From the NCBI GenBank assembly GCA_947172415.1, contig OX359199.1:4428001-4492000 (forward strand): a stretch of 64,000 bases of DNA, given 5' to 3'. The first letter of the stretch is position 1; each line of letters starts with the position of its first letter. Below, piece after piece: positions 45,901-59,000 of this stretch. Position numbers and translations under genes: made by a program. This DNA comes from Chondrosia reniformis. Taxonomy: Eukaryota > Porifera > Demospongiae > Chondrillida > Chondrillidae. The notes beneath the pieces are model-generated. The model did no database searches. It was not told the DNA's origin and saw nothing but the letters and a program-made list of their open reading frames with translations.

Positions 45901-46707
45901 CTATAGGCTTTTTTACAGTAGGCATAGCATGTAGGAAAATGTTTTCATGTATAATATAAAACATATTCTAAAGATATGGTTGAGTTCAATATGAATCTAA
46001 GAAGATATACGAACTTAAAAGAAAACCTATACAGCTTTGGACTAGGATATACGTACGTAGTTACATCTGTTTATGTCAATAGTCATCATACAGTAATCAT
46101 TGCAACCATCTATTAGTTGAATGAATTAGCATTGAAATACTAAGGATTTACTAGACACCCCATATTTAGTAATCACCATTTGCTTGTTACCTTGGAGAAC
46201 TTTTGTTGCTTGTTGAATGCCTTCATAACTAGGAAACTCCACTATCTCGTTACTTATGGTCAAATACAGTAAGTGCTTCTATGTATTCCTAAGCTTGCCT
46301 ATATGCACAGTGTGTAATGTATGCATGTACTGTGGTGTAATTCTTTGCAGATGCAGATCAGGTACCAGCTACACCAGTAGCCACTCCACCAATCTCTTTT
46401 GATCCAACAAGTAATAAGCCCTGGGTTATCTCTTTAAACCTCTCAGCAGTGGAACCGGATCTGACAGGGGCCACCAGTGCACCATCAAGTGGTCTGAATA
46501 CCTCCAACATGTCATCTCAGCCAGCCATTAAGGCAGTCACTGGTATTGTAGTGACGTTCAATGTCAGTGGAGTGATATACTCCTTCTCAATGGTAAGACA
46601 GTTAACCAATAAAATCTGATACTGTATATAGGGAAGTGAATACATGTGTCTAAAGAATGTGAGATTGCAAATTTTGCCTTCTTTTGATACCCGATGTGAC
46701 ACCATAG

Positions 46708-46743
<36 letters not shown>

Positions 46744-46758
46744 TTTATATTTTTTTAA

Positions 46759-46789
<31 letters not shown>

Positions 46790-46963
46790 AATTAATAAAA
46801 TGGGGAATATACTAACATCAGAAATTAAAATACAACCTTAACATAAAATTTAAATTTACAATAAATGAATGAATAATAGTGATAATAATATGAAAATGTA
46901 TGGAATCATGCAATTATTATTATTATTATTAGTAGTATTATTATTATTATTATTATTATTATA

Positions 46964-47017
<54 letters not shown>

Positions 47018-50000
47018 GAAAAACACACCAGTGAAGGTGCAAAAAGAACAAAGACAAATGCAAAATGATTAAAATGGTTACATAGTTGATGCTGAAGACA
47101 CAATATATATACTTACGGGTACATAAGTATATATAATCTATGTTGACACCTTCCGTATAGAAGTCAGTATAAACTTTATCTTGCATTCTTCTAACCACAA
47201 TGTTTACTTATACGTACCTGTAATTTGGAAAAGTGGCTGTCTATTACTTTGCGTTCAGCTACTGATATATGGTATTCGTTGGTATGTTCGTTTTAGAAGG
47301 GACAATTAAGTCTAATTTCCTGACTATTAAGAACAGAAATCAAATTAGTACTTCAACTTGTAATGGGAAAATAGAAGTAATGAATCAACCATCTATGTAA
47401 TTCTCCTCCTTTTATGTTACTAATATTGTGTTGTACACAGTAAGTGGGAATATGTACTTCCTGTAGGAATTGCCAGTGTAGCTGTCACATTTCCCTTAGT
47501 TTGAACAATCTTTGATAATTTAAACTATGTACTTCTTATTTCTTTGTTCATTAATTTTTATATCTGAATTAATAATGATGTACATACGCATTAATACTTA
47601 TTGTATATGTGTAATCACAAGCTTGTAAACCAGTAATTAGGGAACAATACTGTTGAGATACTGTACTATGCCTGTGTGATGCAGATACTACGCTCTTAGT
47701 TTGTCAAAATAATTGTTTTATACTGTTTCTCTCTTAACAGCGTGATCCAGAATTAATTGGAGAAAGTGAAAAAAGTTTGGAAACATTCCTTAATTTTTTT
47801 CAGTGCACTGATGTGTCCATGTCAATAAAGATGGTCAATCCCTTTGGAGCCTCAGAAGCTACAACATACAGGCCAACCTGTATCCCAGGTACACACATGT
47901 ACATACAGGCCAACCTGTATCCCAGGTACACACATGTACGTACAGGCCAACCTGTATCCCAGGTACACACATGTACGTACAGGCCAACCTGTATCCCAGG
48001 TACACACATGTACATACAGGCCAACCTGTATCCCAGGTACACACATGTACATACAGGCCAACCTGTATCCCAGGTACACACATGTACATACAGGCCAACC
48101 TGTATCCCAGGTACACACATGTACGTACAGGCCAACCTGTATCCCAGGTACACACATGTACGTACAGGCCAACCTGTATCCCAGGTACACACATGTACGT
48201 ACGTACAGGCCAACCTGTATCCCAGGTACACACATGTACGTACGTACAGGCCAACCTGTATCCCAGGGAGTATTATATAGTCCTTCATCAGTGACCCATG
48301 GAAGGAGTCTCTTACAGATTGAGGATGATTCTGTTTTGTAGGTATGTATGGGTTGGATATCCCTCCTGGAAACGTCTGGAGTCCTATTGTGGTCATTGCA
48401 CCTGGAAGTAATTCTAATCCCAGTATGGGCAGTATCATCCTAACCTGGAGTGAAGGGCTCTCAGGTTAGTCAACACACTGAGAACACTTCCATAATAGAA
48501 CACTATCCCTTTCTTTAGAGGGGCACTGCTCTCATTGCATTGATTTTCCAGCACACACACACCTACTAGCACACACACACCTACTATCACACACACCTAC
48601 TAGCACACACACCTACTAGCACACACACCTACTAGCACACACACACACCTACTAGCACACACACCTACTAGCACACACACACACACCTACTAGCACACAC
48701 ACACCTACTAGCACACACACACATCTACTAGCACACACACCTACTAGCACACACACACACACCTACTAGCACACACACACCTACTAGCACACACACACAC
48801 CTACTAGCACACACACACATCTACTAGCACACACACCTACTAGCACACACACACACCTACTAGCACACACACCTACTAGCACACACACACCTACTAGCAC
48901 ACACACACCTACTAGCACACACACACCTACTAGCACACACATCTACTAGCACACACACACCTACTAGCACACACACACCTACTAGCACACACACACCTAC
49001 TAGCACACACATCTACTAGCACACACACACCTACTAGCACACACACACCTACTAGCACACACACACCTACTAGCACACACATCTACTAGCACACACACAC
49101 CTACTAGCACACACACACCTACTAGCACACACACACCTACTAGCACACACACACCTACTAGCACACACACACCTACTAGCACACACACACCTACTAGCAC
49201 ACACACACCTACTAGCACACACACACCTACTAGCACACACACCTACTAGCACACACACACCTACTAGCACACACACACCTACTAGCACACACACACCTAC
49301 TAGCACACACATCTACTAGCACACACACACCTACTAGCACACACACACCTACTAGCACACACACACCTACTAGCACACACACACCTACTAGCACACACAC
49401 ACCTACTAGCACACACACACCTACTAGCACACACACACCTACTAGCACACACACCTACTAGCACACACACACCTACTAGCACACACACCTACTAGCACAC
49501 ACACCTACTAGCGCACACACCTACTAGCACACAAACAGTAACATCTGCCAAAGTGATAAGTTAACTGATATTTCGCTGTTTACCTTTTACAACGTTCCAT
49601 TTAGATCCTAACTTTAATTTGGATCTAATGGAGATTGTGTATGAGTACAAGAAGTCGGGCAAAAATGAACTGGATCGCCTCTGCTTGCCATCCCCTCCCG
49701 GTGTTCCTGGTAATGTGACTGTTAACCCCATGGCTTATAAATATACTATCAGATCAGGAGACCATGGAAACATAAAACTGCTTCCTGAACCAAACCACTG
49801 TCAATATGACATTACAGTAAGTGTTTAAATATGGTTATGTTCCATATACGCACTTGTTCCAGTGAATTCATTATGCTATTTTGAGACATACTGTACTGTA
49901 TTTACATTAGCACAATTACAACACATAATATAATACAATGCTTCATTAACACTGACAATTATTTTAACAGCAGTGATTAATCTCTTCTAACTTCATTAAC

Positions 50001-53000
50001 ATATTATATTAATCAGTTGTGAGCATTGTTTATTGTGAAGCAGTTACAAGATGCACATTTACTGTTTGTGGTAGATAAGGAGGGAGTGTCACTCAAGTAT
50101 CCTAGATTTACCCCACCCACCCATGTCTCCTGAGGGGCACAGGTGGAGCCATAGTTCACCTACGGAAACCAGAGTCTCCTCCCTCAAAGAGATGGTTAAG
50201 CCATAGACAGGTGTTTTATCCTTAGTAGGCCTTGTTGGTATGTCGTGTAATGGAAGTTTGAGGGTTACTTGCTCGTAGGTATTTCCCATCTAGTGAACTT
50301 TGGTCTCAATCAATTAGCTCATTGTGCTCCTCAGGAGACATGAGTGGGTGGGGTAAATCAAGAGTCAAAAGATTATGAATATCATTATGAACATCAAAGA
50401 TTTAAGATCAGCTTCAGATCTTCAAGTCCCATAATTTTCTGTATCACTCAAGTTTTTGACTACTGTAGCTCAGCGACAGAAAACAGGTGGCTAATACCAG
50501 TTGCTATAGGCTTGATTATTGGCAGCTCCTTCTCTTTTGTTTACCTTTAAATGTTGCTTCATATTAAACAGTTGTGGCTTTTTTTTGATTGTCATGTTGA
50601 CTGTTTATGTACCTCTACAGGTACATGTATATACGTACTTATGTATGTATGTACACATGTGCAAATACAGTCGACTCCACTTATAACGAACTTGCTCATA
50701 ACGAATTTTGGGTTATAACGAACGATTGTCAAAAAACAATTTCCTGTCCATTCAATTCCTTCTGTTTATAACAAACAAACTTCTATTATAACGAACGTGT
50801 TAACTTATGATTATGTATGTGTGAAGCCAAAAACGGCTTTATTTATCAATCTTAAACTGAAGTTACTGGACGAAGTGGATAAAGGGAGGAAGGAGAAGGG
50901 TTGCAAAGTCCACCCTGAGTACCATTAGTATACTACATATTTTACGTAATTTAAGCATTCTACAGCTGTTTACTGTATTCATACTGCACTGATGAGTAGT
51001 TTATTTGTATAATTATATACAAATAAAGTACATTTGGTTATAATAAACTTCTTTTATAATGAACAATTATGCTGGGATTTTGGTGTTCGTTATATCAGGA
51101 GTCGACTGTTTATACACCTGTCTGTCTACATCTTTTCTAGATAACGCTCAGGTGGAAAAGTGATACAGTGCCTATACCTTTTTTGAAGAGCTACACTAGA
51201 GTTGTGCCTTTTCCTGTTGATGTTATTTGTAAGTTGAACAATACCCAGTAATAACCAATGTTTATTTGATTCTGCTGAACTAAGCTTACAGAAGCTACGT
51301 AGAATGACCTAAAACACTATATATCTGATGACGACCCTCAGGGTCAAAACGTTCAAGATGAAGAATTCTCTTAACACTCCCAAATCTGAAAGGATTGTTC
51401 CAGTATTACTATATATCTGTATCCTCATTAGATGAACCACCAGAAGTTCCACAATTGCAGTTCAACCTTTTAAGAGAACCTCAGTCAGCTGGACATTATA
51501 CATTTCAAGATTTATATGGTCGTCTAGTCCCTGCTCAGAATCAGTTCTATGAGAGCTTTGACCATGTGGAATTAACCATTGGTCAAATTGTAAATGACAT
51601 ACTTGAGGACGAAATCCAGGAATTCTTCCCTCTGGAAACAGTGAGTACTGTGATAAGAGTCAGCCACAATCATTTATGAAATTGTAGCAAAGTGATTTAT
51701 CTTTGCATCTTTTTCATGAATTATCTAAAATATCATTTGCCAGACCACAGTTTGGAATGAACACACTATAAGAGCATCTGGGGGTATGGATATGTTTGTC
51801 TTTCTTTCCTCTGCTGTGTCAGATAAAAAGTCTCTAATTCCTTATGCTACTTTTAAGGATTGTAATTTGAGTGGATTTAATTATAACAAGTCAATGATAT
51901 TCAGATTGTTTTGATGACCGTTAATTGATGATTGACCAGTTGTAGGTATGTATATATGCTTGATTGATGAGGTATTGCAGTGGCAATTGTACCTCAGTGG
52001 CAGAGTAGTTGTCATTTTTCCTCTTAATGATGTTTGAGAAGGATTATATATGGCTGTATTATCACTATAATTTTCAAAAATACTTGTTAATCAAGCATTA
52101 CTTATTGCAACATACTTGTTAAGCAAACATAATTTATTGCAACATACTTGTTAATCAAGCATTATTTATTGCAACATACTTGTTAAGCAAACATTACTTA
52201 TTGCAACATACTTGTTAAGCAAACATTACGTATTGCAACATACTTGTTAATCAAGCATTACTTATTGCAACATACTTGTTAATCAAGCATTACTTATTGC
52301 AACATACTTGTTAAGCAAACATTACGTATTGCAACATACTTGTTAATTAAGCATTACTTATTGCAACATACTTGTTAATCAAGCATTACTTATTGCAACA
52401 TACTTGTTAAGCAAACATTACTTATTGCAACATACTTGTTAAGCAAACATTACGTATTGCAACATACTTGTTAATCAAGCATTACTTATTGCAACATACT
52501 TGTTAAGCAAACATTACGTATTGCAACATACTTGTTAAGCAAACATTACGTATTGCAACATACTTGTTAATCAAGCATTACGTATTGCAACATACTTGTA
52601 CTTGTAACTTTTTGTGTCAACCTCTACCAATACATCACTATGTACAAATATCTCAACAATTAGACCTCCATTTTTGTCATATCCCATACTTCTATCAATT
52701 TATAAATGCGTAGCCATGTAAGGACCACAAATTTCTGCAAAACTGATAATCGATGGACCTTGTCCTGTACATGTCCATTAAATAGATTAATGAGGTGTCT
52801 GCCTTCCTCGGTTTGAAACGGGGTGAATTGTTTGATTGTTTGTACATTACAACGTGTCTGCAATCAAGGAATCCCAGTTTCGTGGACTCATCTACGTATA
52901 TATATGAGTCTGGGTGTCGGCATTTGGGTGTGTCCCATGTATTATGTGATTTATATTTTTTCACTCCTATAGTTTAAGGCTGGAAGTGAAATGAGAGTTA

Positions 53001-56000
53001 GAGTGCCACAGAAGTTTATAAATATTACACTGATACCGGAAAGGAGATACCTAGTACAGGTGAGGGCTCATTTATATATATTACACTGATACCGGAAAGG
53101 AGATACCTAGTAGGGGTGATCACTACTGCTAATCATAAGCTGCACCCTTTCACAGACAGTTGTTACAGTTTGGAATATTAGCTAATTCATAGATTATATA
53201 CACTTCTATGATACATAGCAGTTGAAATAATGCCTTGAGCGAACTAGGACGATATAAGATGGAGAATGGTGTGCACATTTTGTATCAACAGAAGGTCTCC
53301 ATGATATACATATCTACATAGTTGGCACTTTATGTAAGACTGGAGGCGATTGGGAGCATTCATCCATTTTGTTTCCACCAGAATGATATCACTAGAATTA
53401 ATTACCTATTAACAATTACTTGTCTGCACTAAATGACCTACTAATGGTGATGCAAAGGACTACACTGCCATATTGTGTTTCTAAGACTATAATGCTTCTT
53501 GAGAATTATCATTTTACACATGTGATTTGTGACCTATATAAATGTGTGTACTTGCCTAACCTCCACAGGCTATACCAAAGAGATTTAATGTATCTAGTCT
53601 AAAAAGAGCTTTCCTACAACCTCCTCCAACTTGGACAGTAAAAATTGAGGATCTTGACAGTTAGTAAATGATACAGTACCTCAGTATCTGAGTAAATATC
53701 AATATTGAGTTTACCTTTGAATATCTATTTAAATGTGTAGTTTTACCTCCTGGAGGAGTGGCACAGCTTGCTATTACAAATTGCAGCATTGTGAATGATG
53801 TTGACCTCACAATGGAGATATCTTGGCAACCTCCAACGTTTATATTTGGGGAGCTTAAAGGTTGTACCTTAACGCTTAATTTTGAAGAATCTTCTCCAAG
53901 GACACACACTGTGCAAGTAAGCTTAAGATATTTATGAAATATACATTACTTGTACCATTTACATTTAAGTCACTTCTCTTTCTCACCTCTCATAGAATGA
54001 TGAGTTGATTTTTACTGGTCAATACATGATATCCATCAATGAATCATTACCAGAGATCAGAATGTCTTGCATGAATAGCTATGAGAGGACTGGCCCTAGT
54101 GTTGTGGGGCGGAGTTCAAATCTTACCTGTCTCAGAGTGACTGTCGAACCTACAGTAACATCCATCCCTCCAACTTCTATCAGTACAGAAGTTGAGTCTA
54201 CCAGGATGCTCCAATCCACTTCAGACTTACTACCTACCTCATCTTCCGCCCCTGTACCCTCAACCACCTCCCCTACTAGTAAGTATCCTTGCCTCTTTGA
54301 TTCACCAAAAAACACTTTAAGCTTCTTCTACGTATACTATGTATATTGATACTTCTATAATATTAATGCACATGTGTTTTAAGTCTACTCAATTGTAAGC
54401 TGTTGCGTATGTACTTGTCCATGCACAAAGAAAAGCTTGTGGTAGTTTTTATCACTAATTTATTAAGTCTGTGAATGCAGTTTGGCATTCACGGTCTTTA
54501 GGAAAGACATCCCATAAATATATGATTGATGACAGCGACACAAAATCACTCTTGTGATGTCTTTATGTACTCTCTCTGATTCTCAAAAGGTTCCGGTCTT
54601 TCACAAGCTGCAATCCAGTATATTATCATTGGATGTGCCGCTGGCATCCTATTGGCTATGCTGCTTCTAGTCCTGGCCATCATCGGCTACTGCTGCTATA
54701 AGAGGAAACAACTGGCAAAATCCCATCACTTCAGGGTACGTAACTGCATGCAGCTACATAGAACAAACAGAATACAGTAGCAAGTTCTTACTAGGCTTAG
54801 CTCCCTGTAGGCCTTTTGCTGTAGAATAGATGAGTGTATGGGAGAATGGTGTTTTAGAACAACTTAATGTGTTAACTTTAAGCTAAGTGTACGGATTCAC
54901 TAAAAAGTAAGATATGTGATTTAATATATTTATGCTTATTGGTTTATATATTTATAGAGTGATTGGCTAGAAACTAAAACGAGGTCGTTGTTGAGACGCA
55001 CTAAGTCCTTCCGCACACCAGATGAGTGGGAGATTGAACCAAAGTATCTTCTTATAGAACACCAGTTGGGAGAAGGTAATTTTGGCGATGTCTTCAAGGC
55101 TTCCTTGTCTCAGGAATTGGCTCAATGTACAACTGCCAAGAAATACCAGAATGACACGATAGCATATAGCAAGAATGATGTGTGTCCAATAGCAGTCAAG
55201 TTATTAAAAAGTAAGAAGTTTAGTAATCCATCTAAATAGATAGCCATGTTTGAGTATCAGTGATTGTTTGGCAAGTTGTATTGCAATTATATACTTTAGG
55301 ACAGTAGTATTTTATAAAAAGCAATATTTCTGCTTTGAAGGATTTTGTCGTTTTCACAAAGTATCATTAATGGTTTACTGAAATTTGAATATTATTCCCA
55401 GATATTTCCATCTATTTATGGCAAAATACATAGCTTTAATAGAGCACATCATTTCAGTCCTGCTGTACCGTATGTGGTATACTGTATATATACATACATA
55501 TGACTATTATGTATGTATAATTGCTGTACTACGTATGTATAGGACCACTTATAGTCTGTACATGTATGTACCAATCTGGTTACTCAACATTTTATATCAT
55601 CTTTGTAGAGAGTGCTCCTCCAGAAATGAGACAGAGTTTTCACAATGAAATAGCAATGATGAAAAAAGTGGCATCTGGTAAAAATATCCATGTTGTCAAG
55701 ATGGTTGCCTGTGTGACCATCCAAGAGCCTCTTGCTCTTGTCCTGGAATATGTACCTTACGGCAACCTATTGGACTACCTGCGAGCTAACAGGGAACTGG
55801 TCAGTTAGAACATTACCCTTTTTTACATGTGCAGTATATGTCAACTGTTGGGCCCTATATCCTTTTTAGTCAAAACATCGCAGACAGTTGAAGAAGTTGA
55901 TCCAACAGGGCAAACTAGTTAGTTGTAATGTAATTTAACTATGTTGATTATGTCATGTGACATTGTTCTTACAAGCTGCACAATTTCTAATGATAACATG

Positions 56001-59000
56001 ATTCTAGTATTCCACAGAATAATTCTAGTATTCCATAGGATGATTCTAGTATTTCATAGAATAATTCTAGTATTCCATAGGATGATTCTAGTCTCACCTT
56101 ATAAAGCCTTTACATGGAATATACTTTTTGATACCTACATATATAGGAGCCTCCTGGAAAGTCTAAAAGTACACAACAAGTAAGTGGAAGATTTGCTTGT
56201 TTGTATATTATACGTACGTTTTTAAATGAATTTTAAGTTTAATTATGTACAATGATCTGTATAGAAAGCTGTTAAGAATCGCTGCTATTGAGTGAACCTT
56301 CTTATTTAACAAAGTTGACATACATACATACGTAGATGTGGTAGCATTAGCTGCTCTTTCATAGTGAGCCAGTACTGTACTGCATGTATAATAGAGTGAG
56401 AATGCTAGATAGTCTAATTGATTGATGGAGTGGATGATTATACTTGTGTTTATAAATTTAATACAGAGCCTCCAACCTCCACTAACACCTATTGAAGAAA
56501 TGTCAATGGATTCCATTAACAGTGAAGACAGTAGTGGTTATCTGGTATGTGTGTATATCCATTAGATGATAATATAATAGATAGCAAAGCAGCAAATCTG
56601 TTAGTTTTTGGCATTTTCACAAATGTGCATGGTGACAGTATTGCTGGTGGCTCAATGAAGGTTGCTAAAATTAAAAGGATTATTCCACTCAAAGGACTTG
56701 CTACATTTTCTGAGATGCCTAGCAATTCCTTTCTTCACCCATTTTAATGGAATGCTTTCTTTAATAACAATGGTCTTTGGATGAGGATGACAGTTTCATA
56801 CAACTAACTTTTATTTCTTCTTTTTCCACTATTACTATATGTTACCATTTTATATAATATAATTAAAAGATACTTTTTAGTTACGTAACCCAATGCTCTA
56901 TATTTTGTAATTGCAACACATTATGGATTAGTTATTCAGCTTCCTGTAGCAGTACACAGCAATTAAGTGGTTTCAGAATATCTACAGTCCACAGACCTTC
57001 ATCAGCTGAATTGCTCTACGTACATTAATGTACACTCCAGATTATGAAGGAGTTGGAAGTGCTTGTTGCGATCATTATAAGAGATGAAGGTTTATTGAGC
57101 TTCAGCAACATGAAATTCTGAATGTTTTGACCCTGAGGTCTTCATCAGCAATATATATATTACATACATATACATACAATACAATACAATACAATACAAT
57201 ACATACAATACAATACAATACAATACAATACATATATTGCTGATGAAAACCTGAGGGTTGAAACATTCAGAATTTACCAATTCATGTTGCTGAAGCTCAA
57301 TAAACCTTCATCTCTTACTTCAGATTATAAAGAAATGATTTGTTTCATGCTGCTATGGGAAGCTCAATAATTAATTCCTATCATCTCAACAATGCAACAA
57401 CCCACCTCTATTCTATCACATTGCTACATTTCATGCAATGTCTGTATTGCCTTTTAAAAGTCTCAAATACATTTTATCAATGTTTCTGCAGAGGAAGTCT
57501 GTATTACATGGAAGTGAAGACAAAGAAAAACTCAAAGTTTATTTCAGTCATTTAGTGAGTTTAGTGTACTGAAAATTATTATATAATCTGAGTGTTGCCA
57601 GTAGAAGGCACAACAGATGCGTATAGATGTATAGAGGTATGTATATGTAGTATAATAGCACAGGTACGTATAGAAGTATAATGCAATACATGTACGTATA
57701 TACGTACCATATACTTTAGTGTACTCTTTGTTGAATTATATCATTAAGTGTCTAACTGCTTCTAATATGATCTGTTTATCTGTCTTGTAGAAACCCAAAA
57801 CTGGCCAAGAGACAGCTGCACAAAATGACTACAGCCCGGTTAGTTTATCATATCTAGCTGTTTCTATTTTTACAGTAATGAGCATTGCAGAAGCTTCAGC
57901 TTGGAGCAGATGGCTCTTTCTGGAATGCATTGCTTCAGGAATCAATTTACATATGTACATATTGTATTGATGCGTGTATAATATTTTAGTTTACATTACT
58001 ATACTTCAACACTGTATTACTACATGCCTAGGTTAATGGGGGGCTTACCCTGGATATTCGTGATGACTTCAAGTCGGTGTCTCCTTATGAGGTACTCCTA
58101 CATATACGTATACACCTTATTGCTATACTTTACTGTATATTCTTAAACATCATGTCAACAATTATCAGACACATATGTTACTATATATTGCTGTATTAAT
58201 TCTAGACACCCAAGTGTATATTTACTATATACTGTAATTTTTCCAACATTTCTGCTCTTCCTAGGAGCCAGTCATTGAAATTCACAGCTCATCAGAGTCT
58301 GACCTAGGTCACAATAGGCCTGCAAGCTACATCCAACCTTCAACTGCCATTGTTGATGTTTCAGCTGATGATGCCAGCGTGACACTGGATACGCAGTCGG
58401 AGGACCACACAAGCACTAATCCTAGTCAGGCTACTAACCCACTCTACTCAGAACCCACTATTTCCGAACCTTACCCAGATATTGGCGAACTTGAATCTAT
58501 GAATCTGATGATGTTTGCCTACCAAATATCTAGTGGAATGGTAAGTTGAATGCATAGCTTGATACGTATTATTAATCATTTCTCTACTCTGTAACAAGCA
58601 AATTCAGTAAGACCAATTTTTTTTTTATTTTTTTTTTTATTTTTTAATATTAATGTAAGAGTAAAATTCTTTTTTTTTAGGAATATCTGGCATCTCTTGG
58701 AATTGTCCATCGTGATCTTGCTTGTCGAAACGTTCTTGTGGATAAAAATAAGATTTTAAAAATTTCAGATTTTGGTCTTTCAAGGGAGACAGAAACGTAT
58801 GTTTCTTCTTCCCAAGGTAGACTTCCTTTGCGATGGATGTCTCCGGAAGCTATCATAGACAGAACCTTCACTGAGAAATCTGATGTGTGAGTGTAAACAA
58901 CTACAGAGAGCCATTTATTTGGTTTAAAGTGTTGCAATATGTTATATTATATGCTTACTTGAATACCTATTTGTAGATGGGCCTTTGGAGTTACTGTATG

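Noticed and set aside
47800..48438. 212-aa minus-strand frame and three plus-strand frames over the 37-bp array
   Set aside because: The unit is stop-free in all six frames, so the length is an artefact. The real coding signal is receptor exon 6 ending at the first donor.
49000..49488. Cys/Val repeat frames on the minus strand
   Set aside because: They derive from the CA-CTACTAG minisatellite.
52085..52600. CRISPR-like array of regular 32-bp repeats
   Set aside because: There are no unique spacers. The unit is contiguous and the context is a metazoan intron, so it is a minisatellite.
52695..52964. 89-aa minus-strand frame
   Set aside because: Lies in a receptor intron. It has no domain, and another frame over the same bases is equally open, so chance is likely.
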